From Mollicutes bacterium (GTDB lineage: Bacteria; Bacillota_I; Bacilli_A; Izemoplasmatales; Izemoplasmataceae), in the NCBI GenBank assembly GCA_003551455.1, contig PUMR01000040.1, forward strand, positions 1 to 9,687: a stretch of DNA of 9,687 bases, written 5' to 3'. Both the position numbers and the translations under genes were made by a program. This document shows positions 1-6,026 of the stretch, piece after piece; the first letter of the stretch is position 1; every line of letters begins with the position of its first letter. Below the pieces are notes generated by a model. It had not been told where the DNA came from, did not search any database, and was given only the letters and a program-made list of their open reading frames with translations.

Positions 1-365
1 CTAGTGCCGTAGGCTTTGGCGCCATAGCCTTCCACCGTGCCCTTATCACTATCATATTCCACGGTCACATTGTATTCTGCGGGAACGAAATGCGCGGTGA
101 GGGAAACGTCATTGTCCGGCATCTCGAACTCCAAGGTGGCATCCTCTTCTGTAAAATCACCGCTCCAGCCGTCGAAGGCATAGCCTTCCGCGGCTTCGGC
201 GGTGAGGGTGACGGTTTCTCCCACTTCATAGGTGCCATAACCTTCCACGGTGCCGTTTTCATATGACACCTCGACTTCATAAGAACGGGTCCTACAGCCG
301 ACGATCGTCAAAGCGGCCGTGACCACAAGTACCGTTGCGAGAATTCTGCCTATCACTTTGAACAT
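1..365 (-). CDS. InlB-type repeat lipoprotein, N-terminal part (runs off the left edge)
   Basis: The first 121 residues of a secreted lipoprotein are visible; the C-terminus lies outside the window. The start ATG (363-365) has a strong GGAGGG ribosome site seven bases upstream. Residues 1-24 are a signal peptide with charged residues near the start, a hydrophobic core and a lipobox ending TIVGC, so Cys24 should be lipidated and the protein anchored on the outer face of the membrane. Residues 29-97 form one complete repeat with the GY.F.GWSGDF pattern and a MPDNDVSLTAHF ending typical of divergent InlB B-repeats. A second copy starts at residue 98 and shares the GTVEGYG core, giving a 69-residue period. 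In known surface proteins such repeats act as small beta-grasp spacers or adhesive modules. The true function depends on the missing part. No ORF-breaking change is seen up to the edge. Confidence 0.88.
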   Translation of the reverse strand, partial: MFKVIGRILATVLVVTAALTIVGCRTRSYEVEVSYENGTVEGYGTYEVGETVTLTAEAAEGYAFDGWSGDFTEEDATLEFEMPDNDVSLTAHFVPAEYNVTVEYDSDKGTVEGYGAKAYGT

Positions 366-371
366 GTTAAA

Positions 372-378
372 CCCTCCG
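372..378 (-). promoter_or_regulatory. Ribosome binding site of the InlB-repeat lipoprotein
   Basis: On the minus strand this reads CGGAGGG, followed by six bases and then ATG. It fixes the start codon at 363-365, which also places the signal peptide correctly. Confidence 0.8.
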
Positions 379-478
379 GATTTTTTTACCCTTATGCTTG
401 CAAGTGGTGGAAAGCGGCGGTGGTGTCGCGGAAAAACATCTTGTGTCCACAAGTCTACAGGCATAAAGCGTTTTCACT

Positions 479-497
479 ATTATATTTTATTTTAGCA
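479..497 (-). promoter_or_regulatory. Probable promoter of the InlB-repeat lipoprotein
   Basis: Two overlapping -10 candidates lie in the AT-rich stretch read on the minus strand. One is a perfect TATAAT (479-484). The other is an extended form, TGC followed by TAAAAT (489-497). No good -35 hexamer sits at 16-18 bases from either, so an extended -10 promoter is the better fit for the second. Either start would leave a leader of about 110-120 bases before the ATG. Confidence 0.4.
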
Positions 498-750
498 TAG
501 ATATCGTTGATTTGCACTGACTAAACTGACGAACGGTTGGTATGCGATGTGTGTTTGCGGTGTGTTTTGTGCATATGCAGGGCTTTGTTTGAACCTGTAG
601 AACAAAACCACCTTGTCAAAACCATTTCATGGTTGAATTTGCATTGAAACACTTCGGGCTTGTCCTCAGTTTTTTTGATGACAACACAAACGGTTTGGTG
701 GAATCCAGCATTTCACATACTTGTCATTCGATAATCCGGAAATTAAGATC

Positions 751-789
751 TAAAAAGAGACGATACCGGGATAAGCCGGTAGCGCCCCT
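751..789 (-). terminator. Intrinsic terminator of the giant lipoprotein gene
   Basis: Read on the minus strand, a 14-pair stem (arms 776-789 and 756-769, one mismatch and two G-U pairs) closes on a six-base loop and is followed by a run of five T (752-756), the first of which overlaps the stem base. It starts 44 bases after the TAA stop at 834-836, the expected place for a Rho-independent terminator of this gene. Confidence 0.85.
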
Positions 790-833
790 TTCGATGATAG
801 CTCTAAATGGTGATCGTAAGCTCAGGAGTGGTG

Positions 834-3800
834 TTAATCCCCCCCTGTCTCCTCTCCTTCTTCGATTTCTTGTTCACCGTTCAGGACCGAGGCAAGAGCG
901 TTGAAAGACCACATTTCGGCATAGGCGGCGCCTTCGCTTCCCTTGATGATGTTGCCGTCCGCGTCGAAGAAGATTTTGATGTTGGCTGTCGAAGTGTCGA
1001 TGCCCCAATTCAAATTGTAACCGGTAGCATTGTCGTCGCGGAAAAGATTGAGGAAATTCGCAGCGTCGTCGGTCCAGCCCGATAGGCCGCCGATCGCGAG
1101 GGCAAAATCACCTTGCAGTATATGCTCATAGTAGTCTTCTACAGGATCTGACTCTATTTCGACAACATCGATTTCGACTCGGATGTAATAGTCTTCACTC
1201 TGGAACATATCCTCAAAAGCCGTTTTGATGTATTGACCCATCTCTTCTTGACCAACAAAGACGTTAAGTTGCATTTCGATGACAGTCCAATCCGCCGCTA
1301 TCCCCGGTGTGTAATATTCGTCATCCACGAGGTCGTCCAATGCGTTTTGCCAATAGATTTCAGCCAGGTCGGGCAAATACCCGTGTGTATCAGGTCCGAG
1401 ACCTTCGCCGACCCAGTCGCCCCATACGGTGTCCCGGAAGGGGACTCCTTCATCATACTCGACATAATACGCTTCGCTGAAGTAGTACATTATGGGTTCT
1501 CTGTCGTTATCAGTGAAGATTTCTTCAGCAAGATCTTCTCTGTCGATGACATGGAACATGGCCCTTTTGAAGTCATCATGCATGAGCAGAGGTTCAGGCA
1601 CCCATTCGCTTTCCGGGAATTGTTCCTCCTGGTTTTCCACGGTGCCGAGGGCATTGAAATTGATGCGGAAGGTAGTTCCGGTGTCCCCAACCGAGAATAT
1701 AGGGATGCCACCATACATGGTCTCCATGAGGTAGCGTTCCGCATGGGCGAAGAGCGCATGGCGCATTTCAGTCGTTGCCTCATCCGAGCTGAAGTCGTAT
1801 GTGCCGGAAGGATAGTTGATGATTAGGAATGCAGCCGGACTGGTAGGCATGAGTTGTGCACCATGATGCCAAGCGACAGTCATGACCTGAATGTCGATAA
1901 TGTCACCGACATCCAGATCAAGCAGTTCAGCGCTGATAGCAGCGAATTCGGGTAGGCGATGATCGGCACGAATAACGATTTCTTTCCCAGCGTCGCTTTC
2001 GACAGTCACTTCGATAGTTCCATCGCCATCGACGTCACTATCGATATGGATGACTTCCATGTCGGTCAAACTGACCCGTCGGGACTGATAAGGCAACATT
2101 TCGACGTCGTCTTCGAGATCGATATCATCGATGTCCACAACAGGGGGGAGTTCTTGGTCATGGGCGAGAATCTCATGTTTCCCCAGACCTTCCAGCTGTA
2201 GAAGACCGAACCCGTTATCGTCATATTGACCAAGAATCCGGACTTCGTCACCGATAGCGGCTTCATCATAGAGGTCACTGCAGAATACGGCGATGGCTCC
2301 AGTGTCGTCTTCCATGAAGAGGGTGTCATGGCTCATGGCGGTGATGACTCCCTCGATGAGTGCGGTATCGCCTAGGTCGAGCTCTGCGTGGACATCAGTG
2401 ATATGCATGGCTTCTTGTTCAAAGAGGTAGGTGTTATAGATATCTTCCCATTCCTGACTATCGAATAGGAGCCAAATATCGATACTCTCCCAATCTTTGA
2501 TGTCGAAATTATAAATGTAGAGTGTCTGATCGACATTCATGTCTGCAATGAAGACTTCGAAAACAGCGCTCACAAGACTTGTTTCGCCGTCATAGAATTT
2601 CGAGACGCCATCTTTTTCATCGTCCCAGATGTAAGTGTCGCCTTCAAACTCGATTTCCGTGATGTCGGATGCCATGTACAACGACTTGAAGAAGCGATCC
2701 AGGTCGTCCATCACGCCGGCGAGGATGTCAAAGTCCGCTGCGAAAATTGCATCGTTGAGATAATCGCGATAGGCTTCCAGTTCGGCTTTTTCATGATAGG
2801 AAACATCCATTTCCAGCCATCGGGGGTGATACACGAATTCGCCGACCGGATAGTCGTATTCAACGAACATCTCTTCGTCAATCAGCCATTCGATTGCTTC
2901 TACGATGGTGGCATGTTCAGAATAGTCATACACTTCAATTTCACGCGTCTTTTCTGTGATGACCGCTTCGTCATCGTCGAGGTCGACGAGTTCGAATTGA
3001 ATCACATGAGTGCCGGTATCTTCGAATGTCATATAGAGATCGGCCACTTCATAAAAGGCGGCTTTCAGGAAGAAACCCTCTTCGGGCCCCAAGTGACCGA
3101 CTTGGGCTATATCATAGAGATTTCCTTGATCATCATAGGTGAGAATCTCGACTCCATCGGGCGTATCCACGTCAATACGGACATTTTCATACCCATAGGC
3201 ACCAAGAATGTCATAGGTGAGTTCCATCGTGACAGGCTGCATCACCTCGGCATAGAAGTAGGTCGATAGATGGTGGATGTCGTCTAAGAACTCATAGGTG
3301 CTCTGGTCATACACCATGTTTTGATTGAGGAATTCTTGCACTATGTCAATTTGAACCGCCAGATGTATGCCTTCGTAAGTGCTATGCGTCAAGGTGTTGA
3401 TGCCGATGATCTCACCGGATTGATTGATCAAGGGACCACCGCTGTTTCCGGGGTTGATCGAGGCATCATGTTGAATGAGTTTGGAATCAAAACCATTGAA
3501 AGCTATAGGCCGATTCAGGAAACTGATGATGCCGCCGGTCACGGTGTTGTGAATACCCCCGGGATGACCGATGGCGAAGACCGATTGTCCAATCCGGAGT
3601 GAATCATAATCACCAATCGGCAGCGCGGGGAGGGCTTCATCCGTCTCGATGACGAACAGGGCCAGATCATTTTTCACATCAATCGCAATCATGGATACCC
3701 GTGAGGGCGAGAATTCAATGTCCTGTTCGGGGAAATAGATTTCATGGTCGTACTCCGAGCCCAAGGCCACATGTTCGTTGGTCAACAGATAGTACACATC

Positions 3801-5552
3801 CTCTTCCTCGTGGGCTTCGAAGATAGCGGCACTGCCTGTAGCTAGTAAATCACCTTCCAAATACGTTAGCACCTGCGGGGTGGAAAAGACCGCTTGTTCC
3901 AGGATGTCGGCACGCGCCTCGTCGAGCATCTCGAGGATTTCTTCGAGATTGGCGTCTTCCCCCATGATGTTGCCGAGATTCATCCCCGTGTCATCATCCA
4001 GGGTGACAATGAGTTCCCCCTCAATAATCTCAATATGCTTGATGCCCACCCCATCTTCACCGGCCGGGCCCTCGGGGCCTTGGGGTCCTTCCAAGGCACT
4101 GAGATCAAAAAGGTCTACCCAGGTTTCTTCGCCTTCATAGCGCCATTGTAACATCATGTCATCGGTTTGGAACTCGACCTCGCGACCATCATCGCCTTCA
4201 AGAGCGGTGATGTCCATGAGTTCATTCCAATGCTCTTCGTCCTCGTAACGCCACTCGAGGATGTCGTTCTCGACACGGAGTTCGACCTCGCGGCCGTCTT
4301 CTCCGGGCTCTCCTTGCGGACCGCGGGTCAGCTCTTCCAATGCGAGGAGGTTCTGCCAATCACTGTCGCCCTCGTATTGCCATTGGAGATAGTCGTCCTC
4401 CAGACGGAGGATGACTTCACGACCATCTTCGCCGTCTTGACCTCTTGTCAAGGAGTCGAGTTCTAAGAGGTCCTGCCAGGCACTGTCGCCTTCATATTTC
4501 CATTGCAGGTACTCAGCGTCCTCATCTATACGGAAAAGAGCTTCCCGGCCGTCTTCACCATCTTCCCCGGGTTCACCCTGTTCCCCTTCGGGACCGATGA
4601 GGGTTTGGAGAGAGACGAGATTCCGCCAGACGGTCTCCGTGTCATAGCGCCATTGGATGTGGGTAGCGCTGACATGGAACTCGATTTCGCGGCCGTCTTC
4701 TCCGTCAGCACCGTCCTCCCCGTCTTCTCCCGCTGTCCCTTGGGGACCCTGCGGTCCCACCAAAGTGGAGAGTGCGACCAGGTTCCGCCAACTGGTCTCC
4801 CCTTCATAACGCCATTGGATGTGATCTTGCGCGACCCGGAAATCGACCTCGCGGCCGTCCTCACCGTCTTCACCGTCTTCTCCTTGCGGACCGCGGGTCA
4901 AAGTATCCAACGAAAGGAGATCCTGCCAATCGCTGTCTCCTTCGTATTGCCATTGGAGATGGTCGTCCTCGAGACGGAGGGTGACTTCCCGACCGTCCTC
5001 ACCTTCGAGATCGACTAGATCCAAAAGTTCGTTCCAAGTGGCTTCTCCTTCGTAACGCCATTCGAGCTTGTCGTTTTCGATACGGATTAAGACCTCACGG
5101 CCATCTTCGCCGTCTGCACCGGCGACTTGGCCGGCGTTGATCTCGCTTCCGTCCGAGAGCGTGAGGATCAACTCACCGTTGGTGATGGTGGCGTCTTCGA
5201 CACTGACGCCGTCTTCGCCGTCTTCACCCTCAAGCGTGCTCAAGGGGATGAGCGTCTGCCAATCGGCGTCTTCATAACGCCATTGGATCTCGTCGTCCTC
5301 GACGCGGAACTCGACCTCGCGGGCGTCCTCGCCGTCTTCACCGTCTTCGCCCTCCAAATCGGAAAGGTCGAAGAGGTCGTTCCATTCGTCTTCGTCTTCA
5401 TATTGCCATTGCAAAATGTCCGCTTCCACACGGATGTCCACTTCTCGCGCTTCTTCTGGGTCATTACACGCGGCGAGCATGAAGACCAGGCCCAGCACAA
5501 GTAGAACGGACATAACAGTTCTCTTGATGTATGACGCACTCTCTCTTACCAT
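834..5552 (-). CDS. Giant mosaic lipoprotein: collagen-like Trp-repeat stalk, trypsin-like protease, OB-like region, shortened solute-binding domain
   Basis: This encodes 1572 residues. I chose the ATG at 5550-5552 because an AAGGGAG ribosome site lies nine bases upstream; the frame also opens at a TTG at 5573 and an ATG at 5561, but these overlap that site. Residues 1-29 are a signal peptide with lipobox LAAC (lipid Cys29). Residues 36-501 hold ten stalk units, each starting R-E-V/I/A and carrying QW.YE or EWRYE plus a second Trp, joined by Gly-X-Y spacers rich in GEDG. Residues 502-534 are a short beta unit. Residues 556-745 are a trypsin/HtrA-like protease with His594 (TNEHV), Asp629 (NDLAL) and Ser704 (GNSGGPL); no PDZ domain follows. 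Residues 746-1047 are unrecognised, with an Ig-like stretch near 830-875. Residues 1048-1245 look OB-fold-like and include a DxDxDG loop. Residues 1261-1572 resemble parts of a family 5 solute-binding protein (IDRE and GGIPIF motifs) but are far too short for a whole one. The protein is strongly acidic. The architecture is firm at module level; substrate and role are unknown. Confidence 0.93.
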   Translation of the reverse strand: MVRESASYIKRTVMSVLLVLGLVFMLAACNDPEEAREVDIRVEADILQWQYEDEDEWNDLFDLSDLEGEDGEDGEDAREVEFRVEDDEIQWRYEDADWQTLIPLSTLEGEDGEDGVSVEDATITNGELILTLSDGSEINAGQVAGADGEDGREVLIRIENDKLEWRYEGEATWNELLDLVDLEGEDGREVTLRLEDDHLQWQYEGDSDWQDLLSLDTLTRGPQGEDGEDGEDGREVDFRVAQDHIQWRYEGETSWRNLVALSTLVGPQGPQGTAGEDGEDGADGEDGREIEFHVSATHIQWRYDTETVWRNLVSLQTLIGPEGEQGEPGEDGEDGREALFRIDEDAEYLQWKYEGDSAWQDLLELDSLTRGQDGEDGREVILRLEDDYLQWQYEGDSDWQNLLALEELTRGPQGEPGEDGREVELRVENDILEWRYEDEEHWNELMDITALEGDDGREVEFQTDDMMLQWRYEGEETWVDLFDLSALEGPQGPEGPAGEDGVGIKHIEIIEGELIVTLDDDTGMNLGNIMGEDANLEEILEMLDEARADILEQAVFSTPQVLTYLEGDLLATGSAAIFEAHEEEDVYYLLTNEHVALGSEYDHEIYFPEQDIEFSPSRVSMIAIDVKNDLALFVIETDEALPALPIGDYDSLRIGQSVFAIGHPGGIHNTVTGGIISFLNRPIAFNGFDSKLIQHDASINPGNSGGPLINQSGEIIGINTLTHSTYEGIHLAVQIDIVQEFLNQNMVYDQSTYEFLDDIHHLSTYFYAEVMQPVTMELTYDILGAYGYENVRIDVDTPDGVEILTYDDQGNLYDIAQVGHLGPEEGFFLKAAFYEVADLYMTFEDTGTHVIQFELVDLDDDEAVITEKTREIEVYDYSEHATIVEAIEWLIDEEMFVEYDYPVGEFVYHPRWLEMDVSYHEKAELEAYRDYLNDAIFAADFDILAGVMDDLDRFFKSLYMASDITEIEFEGDTYIWDDEKDGVSKFYDGETSLVSAVFEVFIADMNVDQTLYIYNFDIKDWESIDIWLLFDSQEWEDIYNTYLFEQEAMHITDVHAELDLGDTALIEGVITAMSHDTLFMEDDTGAIAVFCSDLYDEAAIGDEVRILGQYDDNGFGLLQLEGLGKHEILAHDQELPPVVDIDDIDLEDDVEMLPYQSRRVSLTDMEVIHIDSDVDGDGTIEVTVESDAGKEIVIRADHRLPEFAAISAELLDLDVGDIIDIQVMTVAWHHGAQLMPTSPAAFLIINYPSGTYDFSSDEATTEMRHALFAHAERYLMETMYGGIPIFSVGDTGTTFRINFNALGTVENQEEQFPESEWVPEPLLMHDDFKRAMFHVIDREDLAEEIFTDNDREPIMYYFSEAYYVEYDEGVPFRDTVWGDWVGEGLGPDTHGYLPDLAEIYWQNALDDLVDDEYYTPGIAADWTVIEMQLNVFVGQEEMGQYIKTAFEDMFQSEDYYIRVEIDVVEIESDPVEDYYEHILQGDFALAIGGLSGWTDDAANFLNLFRDDNATGYNLNWGIDTSTANIKIFFDADGNIIKGSEGAAYAEMWSFNALASVLNGEQEIEEGEETGGD
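4050..5447 (-). repeat. Ten-copy Trp / Gly-X-Y stalk repeat in the giant lipoprotein
   Basis: Ten in-frame units (about 36-55 codons, except unit 2 with its insert) encode a beta-like block of the form REV.FRV..D.IQWRYEG...W..L..L..L followed by collagen-like Gly-X-Y triplets of varying number. Units four (4881-4991) and eight (4311-4421) are the most alike at DNA level, with 17 differences in 110 bases by my count, which points to recent duplication. A non-Trp beta unit (about 5103-5216) interrupts the array after unit two. Such arrays probably act as a rod that lifts the catalytic part away from the membrane; that role is inferred. Confidence 0.85.
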
Positions 5553-5561
5553 AAACAACAT

Positions 5562-5568
5562 CTCCCTT
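5562..5568 (-). promoter_or_regulatory. Ribosome binding site that decides the start of the giant lipoprotein
   Basis: AAGGGAG on the minus strand, nine bases before the ATG at 5550-5552. It abuts the upstream in-frame ATG at 5559-5561 directly, which is too close for use, so the inner ATG is preferred. Confidence 0.7.
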
Positions 5569-5582
5569 ATCAAGATAGTCTG

Positions 5583-5611
5583 TTCATAATGTTTCTAATT
5601 TATGCAATCAA
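5583..5611 (-). promoter_or_regulatory. Possible promoter of the giant lipoprotein gene
   Basis: Read on the minus strand: TTGATT (5606-5611), 17 bases, TATGAA (5583-5588). Each hexamer matches four of six consensus bases. Transcription would start near 5576 and give a short leader that just includes the ribosome site. The -35 overlaps the T-run of the terminator at 5610-5644, so terminator and promoter would be back to back. If this promoter is not real, the terminator lies inside the gene's leader instead. Confidence 0.4.
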
Positions 5612-5644
5612 AAAGGCACACCAACAAAGTCTTGTCGGTGTACC
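5610..5644 (-). terminator. Near-perfect intrinsic terminator just upstream of the giant lipoprotein gene
   Basis: On the minus strand a 13-pair stem (arms 5632-5644 and 5615-5627, two G-U pairs, no mismatch) with a four-base loop is followed directly by five T (5610-5614). It ends 57 bases before the ATG of the giant gene and lies about 380 bases past the stop of the upstream LRR gene. It is therefore either the end of a separate small transcript in the gap or an attenuator in the leader of the giant gene. Confidence 0.82.
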
Positions 5645-5755
5645 CGTTAACGTCCAAGGCAAGGTTCAAAGAACCTTCTATAAGGCATCGAATCCTCCCC
5701 TATCAAGACGATACGCTTGTGACGTTTCATTTATTGAGCATACTTTATCCCATAT
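5610..5755 (-). ncRNA. Candidate small RNA or structured leader ending at the orphan terminator
   Basis: Upstream of the terminator the minus strand can fold into a closed unit: AACGTC (5721-5726) pairs with GACGTT (5649-5654) and encloses a perfect 7-pair hairpin with a TTT loop (5661-5677). A possible promoter lies before it (TTGAAA at 5783-5788, 17 bases, TAGCAT at 5760-5765). GTCTTG, around 5704-5709, could also pair with CAAGAC in the terminator (5626-5631), a possible antiterminator. I do not recognise a known riboswitch, 6S, SRP or tmRNA. A 27-codon frame (5647-5730, ATG to TAA) spans the same stretch and could be a leader peptide, but it has no clear ribosome site. Confidence 0.25.
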
Positions 5756-5838
5756 AATCATGCTATATGATACCCGTAAACATTTCAAGACCCACATCGG
5801 GTGGTCTTCGTGACGATGACCCGCGCATAATCAAGCTA

Positions 5839-5856
5839 TGGCACCGCGATTCGTCC
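5839..5856 (+). promoter_or_regulatory. T-box-like sequence on the plus strand (no gene behind it)
   Basis: The plus strand reads TGGCACCGCG followed by ATTCGTCC, which matches the conserved tRNA-acceptor bulge of T-box leaders (UGGNACCGCG) and its downstream CGUCC arm. GCG and CGT could close on a three-base loop. The lower helix that should flank it (AGGG with CCCT) is not formed, no stem I is evident, and no plus-strand gene follows. It may be a decayed leader or coincidence. Confidence 0.15.
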
Positions 5857-5911
5857 TTTTCCAAACAATGTTTTAAACCGTGTCCGCAAGGCTTTTCTCG
5901 TGCCTTTTGCC

Positions 5912-5949
5912 AAGAGAGACCCCACAAAAAGCATGGTGGAGTCTCTCTT
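5912..5949 (-). terminator. Probable terminator hairpin of the LRR lipoprotein gene
   Basis: A 14-position inverted repeat (arms 5912-5925 and 5936-5949, one mismatch) with a ten-base loop begins 77 bases after the TGA at 6027-6029. The T-run after the stem is poor on both strands (the 3' arm itself ends TCTCTCTT on the minus strand), so it may be a weak or bidirectional terminator or simply a transcript-stabilising hairpin. Confidence 0.5.
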
Positions 5950-5979
5950 TATCCTGTTCATAATCATCACACACGTTCG

Positions 5980-6002
5980 TGAAGACGTTCATTTCGTCTT
6001 CA
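5980..6002 (-). other. Hairpin directly after the LRR gene stop
   Basis: Perfect 8-pair inverted repeat (TGAAGACG and CGTCTTCA) with a seven-base loop, starting 24 bases after the stop. Flanking CACAC and GTGTG-type bases could extend it past a bulge. There is no T-run, so termination is not implied; it may protect the 3' end of the transcript. Confidence 0.4.
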
Positions 6003-6026
6003 TGTGTCCTGTGGGGTGTATGGACG

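Larger units (their letters stand above)
366..833. other. Intergenic region between the giant lipoprotein gene and the InlB-repeat gene
   Basis: This 468-base gap holds, in minus-strand order, the terminator of the giant gene (751-789), an unexplained stretch, the promoter of the next gene, and its ribosome site. In the unexplained stretch I see only short inverted repeats: 620-634 (AACCAT-3 nt-ATGGTT), the palindrome GCATATGC at 571-578, and 440-453 (CTTGTG-2 nt-CACAAG), which lies in the predicted leader. None matches a known operator that I can name. The plus-strand reading frame here (629-904) crosses the terminator and has no coding signature. Confidence 0.6.
5553..6026. other. Intergenic region between the LRR lipoprotein gene and the giant lipoprotein gene
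   Basis: This 474-base gap has no convincing protein gene. In minus-strand order after the LRR gene's TGA it holds a hairpin at 5980-6002, a long inverted repeat at 5912-5949, about 120 bases with nothing I can assign, a candidate small RNA with its own promoter, the terminator at 5610-5644, then a promoter and ribosome site for the giant gene. A perfect TATAAT also lies on the plus strand (5753-5758), with only a weak -35 and no gene behind it. Confidence 0.6.

Noticed and set aside
629..904. 91-codon plus-strand frame
   Set aside because: It crosses the giant gene's terminator and end, and its composition is not protein-like.
1233..1826. 197-codon plus-strand frame
   Set aside because: It is antisense to the conserved solute-binding-like region, where the minus strand has clear family motifs and a paralogue.
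4503..5018. 171-codon plus-strand frame
   Set aside because: It is a shadow of the repeated stalk codons; its apparent repeats follow from the minus-strand repeats.
4050..5447. Tandem repeats as a CRISPR array
   Set aside because: The repeats are long, diverged, in frame with an ORF and encode a regular protein unit; there are no short identical repeats with unique spacers.
4050..5447. True collagen triple-helix protein
   Set aside because: Gly-X-Y runs are short, acidic and mostly lack Pro, and Trp-containing beta blocks interrupt them, so only a collagen-like spacer is supported.
5553..5573. TTG start at 5573 or ATG at 5561 for the giant lipoprotein
   Set aside because: Both overlap or touch the AAGGGAG ribosome site; the ATG at 5552 has proper spacing and still gives a full signal peptide.
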